Below, one piece after another: positions 44,849 through 53,785 of a DNA stretch of 64,000 nt. The notes beneath the pieces were generated by a model. That model was not told the DNA's origin. It searched no databases and saw only the letters and a program-made list of their open reading frames with translations. The DNA is taken from the NCBI RefSeq assembly GCF_017599305.1, contig NZ_JAGFWR010000003.1, positions 391,936 through 455,935 on the forward strand, given 5' to 3'. This DNA is from Micromonospora antibiotica (GTDB taxonomy: Bacteria; Actinomycetota; Actinomycetes; Mycobacteriales; Micromonosporaceae). How positions within the stretch are numbered: position 1 is the first letter of the stretch; every line of letters begins with the position of its first letter. The position numbers were made by a program, and so were the translations under genes.

Positions 44849-46207
44849 ATGTCGCAGCTTCTGCCCGCCGCCCGGTCCGACGTCCCGACCAGCGCCCCGA
44901 CGGCCCCGGCCGCCCCACCGGAGCCGGCCACCGCCACCACCGCCCCCGGGGCGCGTACCGCCGTGGTGGGCCTCGGTTACGTGGGCCTGCCGACCAGCCT
45001 GGCCCTGGTCGCCAGCGGCTCCCGGGTGATCGGGGTGGACATCTCCCCGGACCGGCTCGACGACATCCGGGCCGGTCGCGCCGACCTGCTCGACGACGAC
45101 CACGACCGGCTCCGGGAGACGTTGCGGGCCACCGATCCCGCGCTGCGCCTCACCACCGCGGTCGGTGAGATCGCCGACGCCGACACGGTGCTGATCTGCG
45201 TACCCACGCCGGTCGACCGGCACCTCGCCCCCGACCTCACCGCGTTGCGGGCGGCCTGCGCGGCGGTGGTCGCCCACGCCCGCCCCGGCCAGACCATCGT
45301 GCTCACCTCCACCAGCTACGTCGGCACCACCCGGGAGCTGCTGGTCGCGCCGCTGGCCGCCCGGGGCCTGCGGGTCGGGCAGGAGGTCTTCGTGGCCTTC
45401 GCCCCGGAACGGGTCGACCCCGGCAACGACCGGCACCGCCAGGAACTCACCCCCCGGGTCGTCGGCGGCACCACCCCGGACTGCACCGCACGGGCCGCCA
45501 CCGCGCTGTCCCGGATCACCCCCCTGGTGCACCGGCTCGGCTCCCCCGAGGCCGCCGAGATGACCAAGCTGCTGGAGAACACCTTCCGGGCGGTCAACAT
45601 CGCCCTCGCCAACGAGTTCGCCGACCTCTGCCGGGACCTGCACCTGGACGTCACCGAGGTGATCGACGGGGCGGACACCAAGCCGTACGGGTTCATGGCC
45701 TTCCAGCCCGGCCCCGGGGTGGGCGGGCACTGCATCCCCTGCGACCCGCACTACCTGCTGTGGCAGGTACGCGGCCAACGCCGGGAGGCGCCCCTGATCG
45801 AGACCGCGATGCGGGGTATCGCCGCCCGCCCCCGCCGGGTCGTCGACCGGATCCGGGAACTGCTCGCCGGGGCCGGCCGCCCGCTGCTCGGCGCCCGGGT
45901 GCTGCTCGCCGGGGTGACCTACAAGCCCGGGGTGGCCGACGTACGGGAGTCCCCGGCGTTGGAGATCATCGGTGAGCTGGTCCGGGCCGGCGCGGACGTC
46001 GGCTTCGTCGACGAGCTCGTCGACACGGTCCGCACCCCCGACGGCCAGACCCTGCACCGGGTCGCCGACCCGGCCGACCGGGAGTGGGACCTGGTGGTCG
46101 TGCACACCAGCCAGTCCGGCCTGGACGAGGCGTGGCTGCGCGGGCAGCCGATGGTGCTCGACGCCACCTACCGGCTGGCCGGGCTGCCCCGGCGGGAGGT
46201 CGTCTGA
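44849..46207 (+). CDS. UDP-N-acetylhexosamine/UDP-sugar 6-dehydrogenase
   Basis: A 452-residue NAD-dependent nucleotide-sugar dehydrogenase making a UDP-uronic acid. After a Pro/Ala-rich ~35-residue leader come the Rossmann motif AVVGLGYVGLP (about residues 38-48), the conserved CVPTP, TKLLENTFRAVNIALANE, the catalytic cysteine in GPGVGGHCIPCDPHYL, and a C-terminal dinucleotide-binding-like domain (GVTYKPGVADVRESPALEI). The GGHCIP(C/I)DP form is typical of the WbpA/WecC branch, which oxidises UDP-GlcNAc or UDP-ManNAc, rather than UDP-glucose dehydrogenase. It is followed one base later by a polymerising glycosyltransferase, to which it probably supplies the acidic sugar. Confidence 0.9.
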   Translation: MSQLLPAARSDVPTSAPTAPAAPPEPATATTAPGARTAVVGLGYVGLPTSLALVASGSRVIGVDISPDRLDDIRAGRADLLDDDHDRLRETLRATDPALRLTTAVGEIADADTVLICVPTPVDRHLAPDLTALRAACAAVVAHARPGQTIVLTSTSYVGTTRELLVAPLAARGLRVGQEVFVAFAPERVDPGNDRHRQELTPRVVGGTTPDCTARAATALSRITPLVHRLGSPEAAEMTKLLENTFRAVNIALANEFADLCRDLHLDVTEVIDGADTKPYGFMAFQPGPGVGGHCIPCDPHYLLWQVRGQRREAPLIETAMRGIAARPRRVVDRIRELLAGAGRPLLGARVLLAGVTYKPGVADVRESPALEIIGELVRAGADVGFVDELVDTVRTPDGQTLHRVADPADREWDLVVVHTSQSGLDEAWLRGQPMVLDATYRLAGLPRREVV

Positions 46208-46208
46208 G

Positions 46209-47585
46209 ATGCCGGTGACCGCCCCCGTCCGGCGTGGCCTGCGCCGGCTGCTCACCGTGCTCGCGTTGCTGCCGCTGATCGTGCTGCTGGCCCGGCAACT
46301 GCCCCAGTTGCCGTACGCCCCGCTGCTGGCGTTCTACGGCTTCGCCGTGCTCACCGCCACCGTCGCCGTGTTCTACCTGGCCTACGCCCGCTACGTCGAC
46401 CCCGCCGAGGCCCCGGCGCAGCCCCGGCACGCCGCCACGTTCCCGCCGCTGCCGCCGGCCCCGACGGTGAGCCTGCTGGTGGCGGTCAAGGACGAGGCGG
46501 ACGGCATCGAGGCGTGCGTCCGGTCGATGACCGGCAGCGACATCCGCCCGTTGCAGGTGATCGTGGTCGACGACGGCTCCACCGACGGCACCGCCGAGGT
46601 GCTCGACCGGCTCGCCGCCGAACTCCCGGTCACCGTGCTGCACCTGCCGCGCAACGTCGGTAAGAAGCGGGCCCTGGTGCACGCCGCCCGGTACGCCACC
46701 GGCGACGTGCTCGCCTTCACCGACTCCGACTGCGTGCTCGCCCCGGACGCGTTGGGCCGCTGCGTCGAGGCCCTGCTGCGGCAACCCGACCTCGGCGCGG
46801 TCAGCGGCCACGCCCGCGCGCTGAACCCCGACGAGTCGCTGCTCACCCGGGTCCAGGACGTCTGGTACGAGGGCCAGTTCCGGGTCTCCAAGGCTGCCGA
46901 GGCGTCGTTCGGGGCGGTCACCTGCGTCTCCGGCCCGCTGGCGGTGTTCCGACGGGAGGCGGTGCTCAACTACCTGCCCGCCTGGGCGGCCGACCGGTTC
47001 CTCGGCGGCGAGTTCCGGTTCGCCACCGACCGGCAGCTCACCGGCTACGTGCTGGGGCAACGCTGGATCGGCGACCGGCTCAAGGCGCGCTTCGCCGACT
47101 CGCCGTTCGTCCGCGACGAGGACCACCCGCCCCGCGCCTGGCGGGTCGGCTACGTGCGTTCGGCGAAGGTGTGGACCACCGTGCCGGCCCGGCTGCGGCC
47201 GTTCCTGCGCCAGCAGACCCGCTGGAAGAAGAGCTACGTGCGGAACCTGTTCTTCACCGGCACGTTCATGTGGCGGCGGGGGCCCGGCCCGGCCGCGCTC
47301 TACTACGGACACGCGCTGTGGGTGGCGCTGGCCCCGGCGATGGCCTTCTCCCACCTGGTCTGGGCGCCGCTGCGCGGCTGGTGGGCGGTGCCGCTGCTCT
47401 ACCTGTGCGGGGTGCTGCTCAAGGGCACCGCGTGGGGGCTGGCCTACCGGCTGGACAACCCCGGTGACCCGCGCTGGGCGTACCGGCCGTTGATGAGCGT
47501 GCTCTCCGCCACCATGTTGTCCTGGCTGCTGCCCTGGTCGGTGGGGACGATCCGGCGTGGCGTGTGGTCGCGGAGCACGGTGTGA
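46209..47585 (+). CDS. Membrane GT2 polysaccharide synthase (hyaluronan-synthase-like)
   Basis: A 458-residue processive family 2 glycosyltransferase. N-terminal membrane helices (residues about 12-60) precede the cytosolic GT-A domain: VSLLVAVKDEADG, VIVVDDGSTDGT, AFTDSDC (DxD), SGHARALN and the processivity motif RQQTRW. Two to four C-terminal helices follow (WVALAPAMAFSHLVW, PLLYLCGVLLKG). The layout fits hyaluronan, chitin or NodC-type synthases. With the upstream UDP-uronate-forming enzyme and the downstream deacetylase it suggests a uronic-acid or amino-sugar exopolymer. The ATG follows the stop of the dehydrogenase by one base. The product polymer is not predictable from sequence alone. 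Confidence 0.88.
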   Translation: MPVTAPVRRGLRRLLTVLALLPLIVLLARQLPQLPYAPLLAFYGFAVLTATVAVFYLAYARYVDPAEAPAQPRHAATFPPLPPAPTVSLLVAVKDEADGIEACVRSMTGSDIRPLQVIVVDDGSTDGTAEVLDRLAAELPVTVLHLPRNVGKKRALVHAARYATGDVLAFTDSDCVLAPDALGRCVEALLRQPDLGAVSGHARALNPDESLLTRVQDVWYEGQFRVSKAAEASFGAVTCVSGPLAVFRREAVLNYLPAWAADRFLGGEFRFATDRQLTGYVLGQRWIGDRLKARFADSPFVRDEDHPPRAWRVGYVRSAKVWTTVPARLRPFLRQQTRWKKSYVRNLFFTGTFMWRRGPGPAALYYGHALWVALAPAMAFSHLVWAPLRGWWAVPLLYLCGVLLKGTAWGLAYRLDNPGDPRWAYRPLMSVLSATMLSWLLPWSVGTIRRGVWSRSTV

Positions 47586-47701
47586 ACGCCGGACGGCGGT
47601 TGCTGAGCCGGCTGGCCCGGGTGGCGCTCACCCTCGCCGGGGCGGCGGTGCTGGTGCTGCTCTACGCGGTGGTCTTCTCCCGGGGCGAGGTGCTCCGGTG
47701 A
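47582..47701 (+). CDS. 39-residue single-span membrane peptide between GT2 and deacetylase genes
   Basis: A GTG at 47582 overlaps the GT2 stop codon (GTGA), and its TGA at 47699-47701 overlaps the GTG of the deacetylase gene (GTGA), so it fills the gap exactly. The peptide begins with a basic N-terminus (VNAGRRLLSRLARVAL), has one hydrophobic span (ALTLAGAAVLVLLYAVVF) and ends SRGEVLR. Without it, a gap of 112 nt would lie inside an otherwise fully overlapping operon. A small accessory subunit of the synthase, or a coupling peptide, is plausible. No homologue was recognised. Confidence 0.6.
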   Translation: MNAGRRLLSRLARVALTLAGAAVLVLLYAVVFSRGEVLR

Positions 47702-49230
47702 GCCGGCTGTGGCCCCGCACGCTCGGCGGACTGCTGTCGCTGGTCACCCTGCTGGTGGTGGCGGCGCCCTTCGGGGTGTCCTGGTACCTCGACGACCTGC
47801 GCCGCCACGTCAGCGGCCAGCACGACACCCCGGTCACCCGGGTCGACCCCGCCGACCTGCGCCGCTTCGCCGAGACAGCCGGGCGGCTGCCGGAGCGGGC
47901 CGCGCCGGTGGTGGTGGCCTACCACGACATCCGACCGCACGGCGACGACCCGGCGGCGACCACGCCGGGCGGCCGGGAACACTACGTGGTCACCCCGGAG
48001 GCGTTCGACGCCCAGCTCACCGCACTGCGCACCGCCGGCTACCGGACGATCTCCTCGGCCCAGTACGTCGACTACCTGCGCGGCGGCGAGGTGCCGGCCC
48101 GTTCGGTCTACCTCACCTTCGACGACGGCACCCGGGGCCTGTGGTCGTACGCCGACCCGATCCTGCGCCGGCACCGGATGGTGGCCGCCTCCTACCTGAT
48201 CACCGCGCAGGTGGGCACCCACCGGCCGTACTACCTGAGCTGGGCGGAGATCGACCGGATGCGCCGCTCCGGCCGGTGGGACTTCCAGGCGCACACCCAC
48301 GACCTGCACACCCGGGTACAGACCGCGCCGGGGCGGCTCGGTTCCCCGCTGACCCACCGGCGGTGGGAGCCGACCACCGGCACCCAGGAGAGCCTGGCCG
48401 CCTACCGGCAGCGGCTCACCGCCGACTTCGATGCGATGTTCGCCGCGTTCACCACCCACGGGTTGCCCCGGCCGCGCCTGTTCGCATACCCGTTCTCCGA
48501 GATCGGGGACGCGACGACCGACCCGCAGGCCGCCGCGTTCAGCCGCGACCTGATCGCCGCCCGGTTCGTCGGCGCGCTGACCAACAAGTCGCTCGCCCCG
48601 CAACCGGGCAGCCGCCGGTCGGCGGCCGACGGGCAGGTCGAGCGGGCCGAGGTGTACGCCACGACCGACGCCGCCGAACTGGTCAGCGCGGTCGTCGAAC
48701 GCACGGGTGTGCCGGCCGAGGTGACCGACCCGTTCGCCCGCGCCTGGGACTGGCGCGACCAGCACGGCGAGCCGATGACCGACCTGTCCCCGCTGACCGG
48801 CGGCCGGTTCCCCGCCGACAGCCCCCGCCGCGCCTACGGCACCCTGCTCGCGTACGCCAGCGCGGACTGGACCGGCTACACGGCCGACGCCACGGTGCGT
48901 GGCCTGCGCGCCGACGGCGGCACGGTGACCGTGCTGGTCGGGGTGAACGGTGACGCCACGGTGTCGGTGCGGGTGGCCCACGGCCGGGTGGCGTTGCTGC
49001 GCGACGGCCGGGTGGTCGCCGAGGCCGCGCTGGATCCGGCGGCCACCCACCGGCTCGCGGTCACCGTGCGCGACGGGGAGACGGTGGCCCGGGTCGACGG
49101 CGGCCCGGCCCTGCGGGTGGTCACACCCACCGGGCCCGGGGCCACCGGCGGGCTGGCCGTGGCGATCGACGACGCTCAGGGGCGGCCCCACCCGTCGGTC
49201 GCCGCACTCACCGTGACGGCCGTCGGGTGA
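47698..49230 (+). CDS. Membrane-anchored polysaccharide deacetylase
   Basis: A 510-residue protein. One N-terminal hydrophobic span (LLSLVTLLVVAAPFGVSW) acts as an anchor or signal. The NodB-type domain (about residues 60-260) has VVVAYHDIRP, the catalytic/metal motif YLTFDDGTRG, the zinc-binding HTHDLH and RPRLFAYPFSEIGD. The order resembles PgaB/IcaB-like N-deacetylases. A C-terminal ~130-residue beta-rich region (YASADWTGYTADATVRGL onwards) looks like a concanavalin-type or carbohydrate-binding domain. It probably deacetylates N-acetyl sugars in the polymer made by the GT2 synthase. The GTG at 47698 is fixed by the overlap with the small peptide gene. Confidence 0.88.
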   Translation: MSRLWPRTLGGLLSLVTLLVVAAPFGVSWYLDDLRRHVSGQHDTPVTRVDPADLRRFAETAGRLPERAAPVVVAYHDIRPHGDDPAATTPGGREHYVVTPEAFDAQLTALRTAGYRTISSAQYVDYLRGGEVPARSVYLTFDDGTRGLWSYADPILRRHRMVAASYLITAQVGTHRPYYLSWAEIDRMRRSGRWDFQAHTHDLHTRVQTAPGRLGSPLTHRRWEPTTGTQESLAAYRQRLTADFDAMFAAFTTHGLPRPRLFAYPFSEIGDATTDPQAAAFSRDLIAARFVGALTNKSLAPQPGSRRSAADGQVERAEVYATTDAAELVSAVVERTGVPAEVTDPFARAWDWRDQHGEPMTDLSPLTGGRFPADSPRRAYGTLLAYASADWTGYTADATVRGLRADGGTVTVLVGVNGDATVSVRVAHGRVALLRDGRVVAEAALDPAATHRLAVTVRDGETVARVDGGPALRVVTPTGPGATGGLAVAIDDAQGRPHPSVAALTVTAVG

Positions 49231-49270
49231 CCGCCGCGACCCGCCCGGCCGGCCGGGCGGGTCGCGGCGG
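49231..49270. terminator. 40-bp perfect palindrome, bidirectional terminator
   Basis: A perfect 19-bp stem (49231-49249 with 49252-49270) is separated by only 2 bp. It begins at the base after the deacetylase stop codon and lies between convergent genes. Confidence 0.75.
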
Positions 49271-49279
49271 GAGCGGCGG

Positions 49280-50863
49280 TCACTCCCGCCAGCCGGCCAG
49301 GTCGACCCCCTTGCCGAGTTCGACCCGGAAACCGAGGGTGATCTCGCCGCTCTCGCCCGGGCCGAGCCGCAACCGCCAGGTCAGCTCGCCCAGCTCGGTA
49401 CGCTCGTCCGGCGGCGGGGTCAGGGCGGCCTCCCGGACCGCCACCGCCTCGTCGCGGGAGACCGGCAGCTGGTCGTGGACCTCGACGGTCGCCGGCCGGG
49501 GGGTGTGGTTGGCCACGCTGATCCGGTACTCCACGTCCCGCCGCCGGGTGGAGCCGAGGGTGGCCCGGGTATCGGCCCGCCGGGTCAGCTCCCGTTCCAC
49601 CCGGACCCGGTCGTCCACCCCGAGCGCCAGCTCGGTCTCCTCGTCGGGCGCCCACGTCGGCAGCCGGGTGGCGGCGACGAAGTCGGCGCCGTGGAAGACC
49701 GCCGCCGGGCCGGCGCGCAAGGTGTGCGCCGAGGTGTTGCGGACCGTCGCCCGCAGGTGCGCCTCGGCGGCCCGGACCGGCACGGTCACGTGGTCGAGGC
49801 GGACAGGCAGGTCCAGCACGGCGATGACGGCCCGGTACGCGCTGCCGTCGGCGGGCACCGCCACCGGGCGGGCCGGCCGGTAGGTGGCCGCGGTGACCCC
49901 CTGCTCGACCTCGGCCACGCTCTCCCGCACCGCGGGGCGCGGGGCACCCGCGCGGGCCACCCCACCACCACCGGCCGGGGCGGCGGCGGGCGCGGGGGGC
50001 GGTGGTGCGCCGAAGCTCGCCGCCGTCCGGGGCACCGGCACCGGCCGCACCCGGTCGAGATACCAGGGCGGCAACTCGGGTACGCCGGCAGCCGCCGCCG
50101 GCCGGGCGGTCGAGAGTTGCAGCGCGCACTGCGGCCAGTCCTCGCCGGTGTCCTGGGTGACCAGACCGAACCAGGTGACCGACATGGTCTCCTCGACCAG
50201 CCGCAGGTCGTAGGAGGACTCCCAGCGTGCCCCGTCGACCAGGTAGCTCAGCTCCAGGTCCACGCCGGTGTCGTCGGCGTCCACCGCCACCGTCACCTCG
50301 GCGGCCAGCCGGTCCGGTTCCCGTTTGCCGTTCGCGGCGGCCAGCTCCCGTTCGACGGCCGCCAACTCCTCGGTCAGCTCGGTGCGCCGCCGGGCCAGCC
50401 CGCGTCGACGGCGGTGGGACTCGGCGAGTTGGGCGGCCACCGCGTCGGCGAAGGTGGCCACGTCGGTCGGGGCGGTGTCACCGGCGGCCAGCGTGCGGGC
50501 GTACGTGCCGCCGGCCCGGTCGGCCAGCCGGGTGAGGAACTGTCGCCGCTGCGTCTCGACCTCGGCGTCGTCGTCGACCTCGGCCAGGGCGTCGGCCAGT
50601 TCCCGGGCCCGCCGGGTGAGCGCGTCGACCTGACCGTCGGTGCTGCGGGGCTGCCGCCAGGTGCTCACCTCCACCCCGAGGACGGTGACCGCGCCCCCGC
50701 CCCCGGTGCGCAGGGAGTCCCGGCGCAGCCGCAGCGGCAGGGGGGCGATCCGGATCCGGTGTTCCCCGGCGGTCAACCGGGTGCTCCCCCGGCGGGTGAC
50801 CCGGGCCCGGTCCGGATAGACGGTGACCGCGACCACGGGTGCTTCGATCTCCACAGCGTCCAC
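49280..50863 (-). CDS. DUF4139/MuiA-like protein
   Basis: A 527-residue protein of the mucoidy inhibitor MuiA family. The N-terminal domain (VVAVTVYPDRARVTRRG, then LRRDSLRTGG) is followed by a charged coiled-coil-like stretch (about residues 75-165: LTRRARELADALAEVDDDAEVE). The DUF4139 domain follows (DLELSYLVDGARWESSYDLRLV, GEDWPQCALQLSTARP, and the terminal YRISVANHTPRPATVEVHDQLP). A Pro/Ala/Gly-rich loop interrupts it at about 275-310. The biochemical role of the family is unknown; the name comes from an effect on mucoid growth. It stands directly beside an exopolysaccharide operon, in convergent orientation, which may or may not be functional. The GTG start at 50863 lacks a strong ribosome site. 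Confidence 0.85.
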   Translation of the reverse strand: MDAVEIEAPVVAVTVYPDRARVTRRGSTRLTAGEHRIRIAPLPLRLRRDSLRTGGGGAVTVLGVEVSTWRQPRSTDGQVDALTRRARELADALAEVDDDAEVETQRRQFLTRLADRAGGTYARTLAAGDTAPTDVATFADAVAAQLAESHRRRRGLARRRTELTEELAAVERELAAANGKREPDRLAAEVTVAVDADDTGVDLELSYLVDGARWESSYDLRLVEETMSVTWFGLVTQDTGEDWPQCALQLSTARPAAAAGVPELPPWYLDRVRPVPVPRTAASFGAPPPPAPAAAPAGGGGVARAGAPRPAVRESVAEVEQGVTAATYRPARPVAVPADGSAYRAVIAVLDLPVRLDHVTVPVRAAEAHLRATVRNTSAHTLRAGPAAVFHGADFVAATRLPTWAPDEETELALGVDDRVRVERELTRRADTRATLGSTRRRDVEYRISVANHTPRPATVEVHDQLPVSRDEAVAVREAALTPPPDERTELGELTWRLRLGPGESGEITLGFRVELGKGVDLAGWRE

Positions 50864-50938
50864 GGCGGCGAGGGTAGCCGGGGTGCGCTCGTGACCCGCG
50901 CTGCCGGTCGGTGGCGGGGTCCGGTGGGCCCGGCCCGG

Positions 50939-51460
50939 CTACCCCGGGGGGAGGCAGACGATGTCGAGGCGGCGGGGGCCGTGCACGCCCTCCACCCGGT
51001 TCAGCTCGATGTCGCTGGTCGCGGAGGGGCCGGAGATCATCGTCAGGGGGCGGGTGGGGTCGGGCAGCGCGATCACCAGGTCGGGCACGTCGGCCACGAT
51101 CTGCGCGGCGCGGACCACGCAGACGTGGTGGTCGGGGACCAGGGTCAGCAGGCGGCGGCCCTGCGCCGCGCCCCCGTCGAGGACCAGGGTGCCGGTCTCG
51201 GCGACGGCGAGTGCGCAGCCGGTGAGCACGGCCAGGCCGGGGGCGTCCAGCTCGGTGGCGGTGAGGGTGTCCCCGGGTAGCGTGGGTGGGCCCAGCCGGG
51301 CGGTCCACTGCGGTGGTGTCCCGGCCGGCAGCACCACGGCGGTCGCCCCGGCGAGCAGGGTGGCGAGCAGCCCGGGCAGTTCCGCCGGGGTGCAGGGGTG
51401 CACCCCGGCGTGGTGGTCCCCGGCCCGGGCGACGAAGAGCGCGGTCAGCTCAGGAGTCAT
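50939..51460 (-). CDS. lutC: LutC, lactate utilisation LUD-domain protein
   Basis: A 173-residue LUD-domain protein, third component of the LutABC L-lactate-oxidising complex. The conserved segments are LTGCALAVAETGTLVL, LTLVPDHHVCVV and the closing ISGPSATSDIELNRVEGVHGPRRL, which is the LutC family signature. It is slightly shorter than Bacillus LutC because the N-terminus is trimmed. Its start overlaps the end of lutB by 11 nt, so it is translated from the same message. It is likely part of a cytosolic oxidase that converts L-lactate to pyruvate together with the Fe-S proteins LutA and LutB. Confidence 0.9.
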   Translation of the reverse strand: MTPELTALFVARAGDHHAGVHPCTPAELPGLLATLLAGATAVVLPAGTPPQWTARLGPPTLPGDTLTATELDAPGLAVLTGCALAVAETGTLVLDGGAAQGRRLLTLVPDHHVCVVRAAQIVADVPDLVIALPDPTRPLTMISGPSATSDIELNRVEGVHGPRRLDIVCLPPG

Positions 51461-52901
51461 GGGTGCGGTGCCACCAGTCGCGGAAGGACTCCTCGGCGGG
51501 CAGTGGGGCGTCGCGGTGCGTCGTCCACGCCGACAGGGGCCACGGGGCGCGGCGCAGCCGCCCGCCGTGCCGCCGGCCCAGCACCCGCAGGGGCCGGCCG
51601 CCGGAGCGGGCCGCCCGCAGCGCCGCCCGCCACCGCCGACGGTCGCGCATCGTCCAGCCGAGCCACGCCATCGCCGCGCGCTCGGCGGCCGGCTTCGGCC
51701 CCGTCTGGCGCAGGTGCACCAGGATCGCCGGGATGTCGATCTTGACGGGGCAGACGTCGTAGCAGGCCCCGCAGAGCGTCGAGGCGTACGGCAGGGTCGC
51801 GTTGTGGCCGGCGTCCTGCCCGGTGAGCTGGGGCGACAGGATCGCCCCGATCGGCCCGGGATAGACCGAGCCGTAGGCGTGGCCGCCGACCCGCTCGTAG
51901 ACCGGGCACACGTTCAGGCAGGCCGAGCAGCGGATGCAGCGCAACGCCGCCCGGCCCACCGGGTCGGCCGCCACCCGGCGTCGGCCGTTGTCCAGCAGCA
52001 CGACGTGCAGCCGGCGCGGCCCGTCGCCGGGGGTCACCCCGGTGAAGATCGAGGTGTACGGGTTCATCCGTTCGCCGGTCGACGAGCGCGGCAGCAGCCG
52101 CAGGAAGTCACCGAGATCGACGAAGCGGGGCAGCAGCTTCTCCACCCCGACCACGGCGATCAGGGTGTCCGGCAGGGTCAGGCACATCCGGCCGTTGCCC
52201 TCGGACTCGACGACCACCAACGAGCCGGTCTCGGCCACCGCGAAGTTGGCCCCGCAGATCGCCACCCGGGCCGCCAGGAAGGTACGCCGCAGATAGTCCC
52301 GGGCGGCACCGGCCAGCACCGCCGGGTCGTCCGAGTCGGCGTGGAAGCCGGGCATCCGCCGGGCGAACAACTCCCGGATCTGCCCCCGGTTGTAGTGGAT
52401 CGCCGGCACCAGGATGTGCGACGGGGTGTCGTCGGCGAGTTGGACGATCAGCTCGGCCAGGTCGGTCTCCACCGCCGTCACCCCGGCCGCCGCCAACGCC
52501 TCGTTGAGGCCGATCTCCTGGGTCGCCATCGACTTGACCTTCACCACCCGGTCGACGCCCTGCGCCCGGACCAGGTCGGTGACCACCGCGTTGGCGGCGG
52601 CGGCGTCCGTGGCGTGGTGCACGGTCGCCCCGGCGGCGGTGGCCGCCCGCGTGAACCGGTCCACCAGCTCGGGCAGCCGGTCGAGCACGTCGTCCTTGAC
52701 CCGGGCCGCCCGGTCGCGCAGCTGCTCCCAGTCGGGCACCTCGGCCACCACCGCGGCCCGCTTCTCCCGGATGGTGCGGGTGGCCCGGCCCAGGTTGGCC
52801 CGCAGTTGGGCGTCGCGCAGCGCACCGGCCGCCGCCCGGGGGAACGGGGTGACGGCCACGATGGGCAACTGCCGGCCCGGCGGGGGGTGTCGGGTGCTCA
52901 T
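51450..52901 (-). CDS. lutB: LutB, lactate utilisation iron-sulfur protein
   Basis: A 483-residue protein with an N-terminal LUD domain (VKVKSMATQEIGLNEAL, HILVPAIHYNRGQI, AVAETGSLVVVESEGNGRM, GPRRLHVVLLDNGR). It is followed by a two-cluster ferredoxin-like domain (CIRCSACLNVCP and CGACYDVCPVKIDI) and the LutB tail. The ATG at 52901 overlaps the lutA stop (ATGA). A frame running to 53126 belongs to the out-of-frame part of lutA. Length and domain order match LutB/YkgF proteins. It probably carries electrons from lactate oxidation. Confidence 0.93.
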   Translation of the reverse strand: MSTRHPPPGRQLPIVAVTPFPRAAAGALRDAQLRANLGRATRTIREKRAAVVAEVPDWEQLRDRAARVKDDVLDRLPELVDRFTRAATAAGATVHHATDAAAANAVVTDLVRAQGVDRVVKVKSMATQEIGLNEALAAAGVTAVETDLAELIVQLADDTPSHILVPAIHYNRGQIRELFARRMPGFHADSDDPAVLAGAARDYLRRTFLAARVAICGANFAVAETGSLVVVESEGNGRMCLTLPDTLIAVVGVEKLLPRFVDLGDFLRLLPRSSTGERMNPYTSIFTGVTPGDGPRRLHVVLLDNGRRRVAADPVGRAALRCIRCSACLNVCPVYERVGGHAYGSVYPGPIGAILSPQLTGQDAGHNATLPYASTLCGACYDVCPVKIDIPAILVHLRQTGPKPAAERAAMAWLGWTMRDRRRWRAALRAARSGGRPLRVLGRRHGGRLRRAPWPLSAWTTHRDAPLPAEESFRDWWHRTHDS

Positions 52902-53584
52902 CCCACCGCTCCGGCCCCGGTCGCGGCGAGGATCTCGGCGTAGTGGACGGGTCGCGGGGCGCCGGGCCGGCGGGCCAGACCACCACCGATGTGCGCCAGG
53001 CAGGAGCTGTCGGCGGCGGCCAGGTAGTCGGCCCCGGTGGCCACCGCGTGGGCGCACTTGTCGGCGAGCATGGCACCGGAGACGGCGGCGTTCTTGAGCG
53101 CGAAGGTGCCCCCGAAGCCGCAGCACTGCTCCGGCTCGGGCAGGCCCAGCAGTTCCAGGTCACGCACCGCGCCGAGCAGCCGCAGGGGCCGGTCGCCCAG
53201 CCGCAGCATCCGCAGCCCGTGGCAGGTCGGGTGGTAGGTGACCCGGTAGGGGAAGCGGGCCCCCACGTCGGTGACCGCGAGCACGTCCACCAGCAGCTCC
53301 GACAGCTCGTACACCGGCAGTCGGGTGTGCGCCCGCAGGTGGGCCACGCAGGAGCCGGACGGGGAGACGACGACGTCGTGGCCGGCGAACGCCGCCTCGG
53401 TGCTCTGCTCCAGCGCGCGGGCCGGGCCCGGGTAGCCGGTGTTGGCGTGCAACTGGCCGCAGCAGCTCTGCCCGGCGGGGAAGGTCACGGTGTGGCCGAG
53501 CCGCTCCAGCACCGTCACGGTGGCGATGCCGACGCGCGGGAAGAGCGCGTCGTTGAGGCAGGTGACGAACAACGCGATGCGCAC
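52898..53584 (-). CDS. lutA: LutA, lactate utilisation cysteine-rich protein
   Basis: A 228-residue protein with two cysteine-rich CCG domains of the kind that bind unusual Fe-S clusters: SCCGQLHANTGY and EQCCGFGGTFALKN. GSCVAHLRAH and SSCLAHIGGG carry further conserved cysteines. The start is GTG at 53584 with GAGGGGG upstream. It is the first gene of lutABC on the minus strand and divergent from the SDR gene, sharing an intergenic region with a GntR-like palindrome. It works with LutB and LutC in L-lactate oxidation to pyruvate. Confidence 0.93.
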   Translation of the reverse strand: MRIALFVTCLNDALFPRVGIATVTVLERLGHTVTFPAGQSCCGQLHANTGYPGPARALEQSTEAAFAGHDVVVSPSGSCVAHLRAHTRLPVYELSELLVDVLAVTDVGARFPYRVTYHPTCHGLRMLRLGDRPLRLLGAVRDLELLGLPEPEQCCGFGGTFALKNAAVSGAMLADKCAHAVATGADYLAAADSSCLAHIGGGLARRPGAPRPVHYAEILAATGAGAVG

Positions 53585-53620
53585 CGTGCCCCCTCACCGC
53601 TCCCGGCCGCGATCGAAGAA

Positions 53621-53632
53621 ATCGTATATGAT
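53621..53632. promoter_or_regulatory. GntR-like palindrome in the lutA/SDR divergent region
   Basis: ATCGTATATGAT is an imperfect palindrome (five of six pairs match), AT-rich in a very GC-rich setting. It lies 37 bp upstream of the lutA start and 153 bp upstream of the SDR start. The form resembles sites of FadR/GntR-type regulators, which often control lactate and sugar-acid genes. No such regulator is encoded in the window. Confidence 0.4.
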
Positions 53633-53785
53633 CAATGGCGTCCGGTGCGAGGTGCGATGTCCTGCGGTCCCGGCAGCCGGGCGGGCGGCTGGCCCGCCGA
53701 TCGCCACGGCACACCGGCCCCGGTGGACGTCCGGTGCGGGTGGGGCGTCCGCCGGTCCCTGACGCCCGTGCTACGAGGTGCCGAG

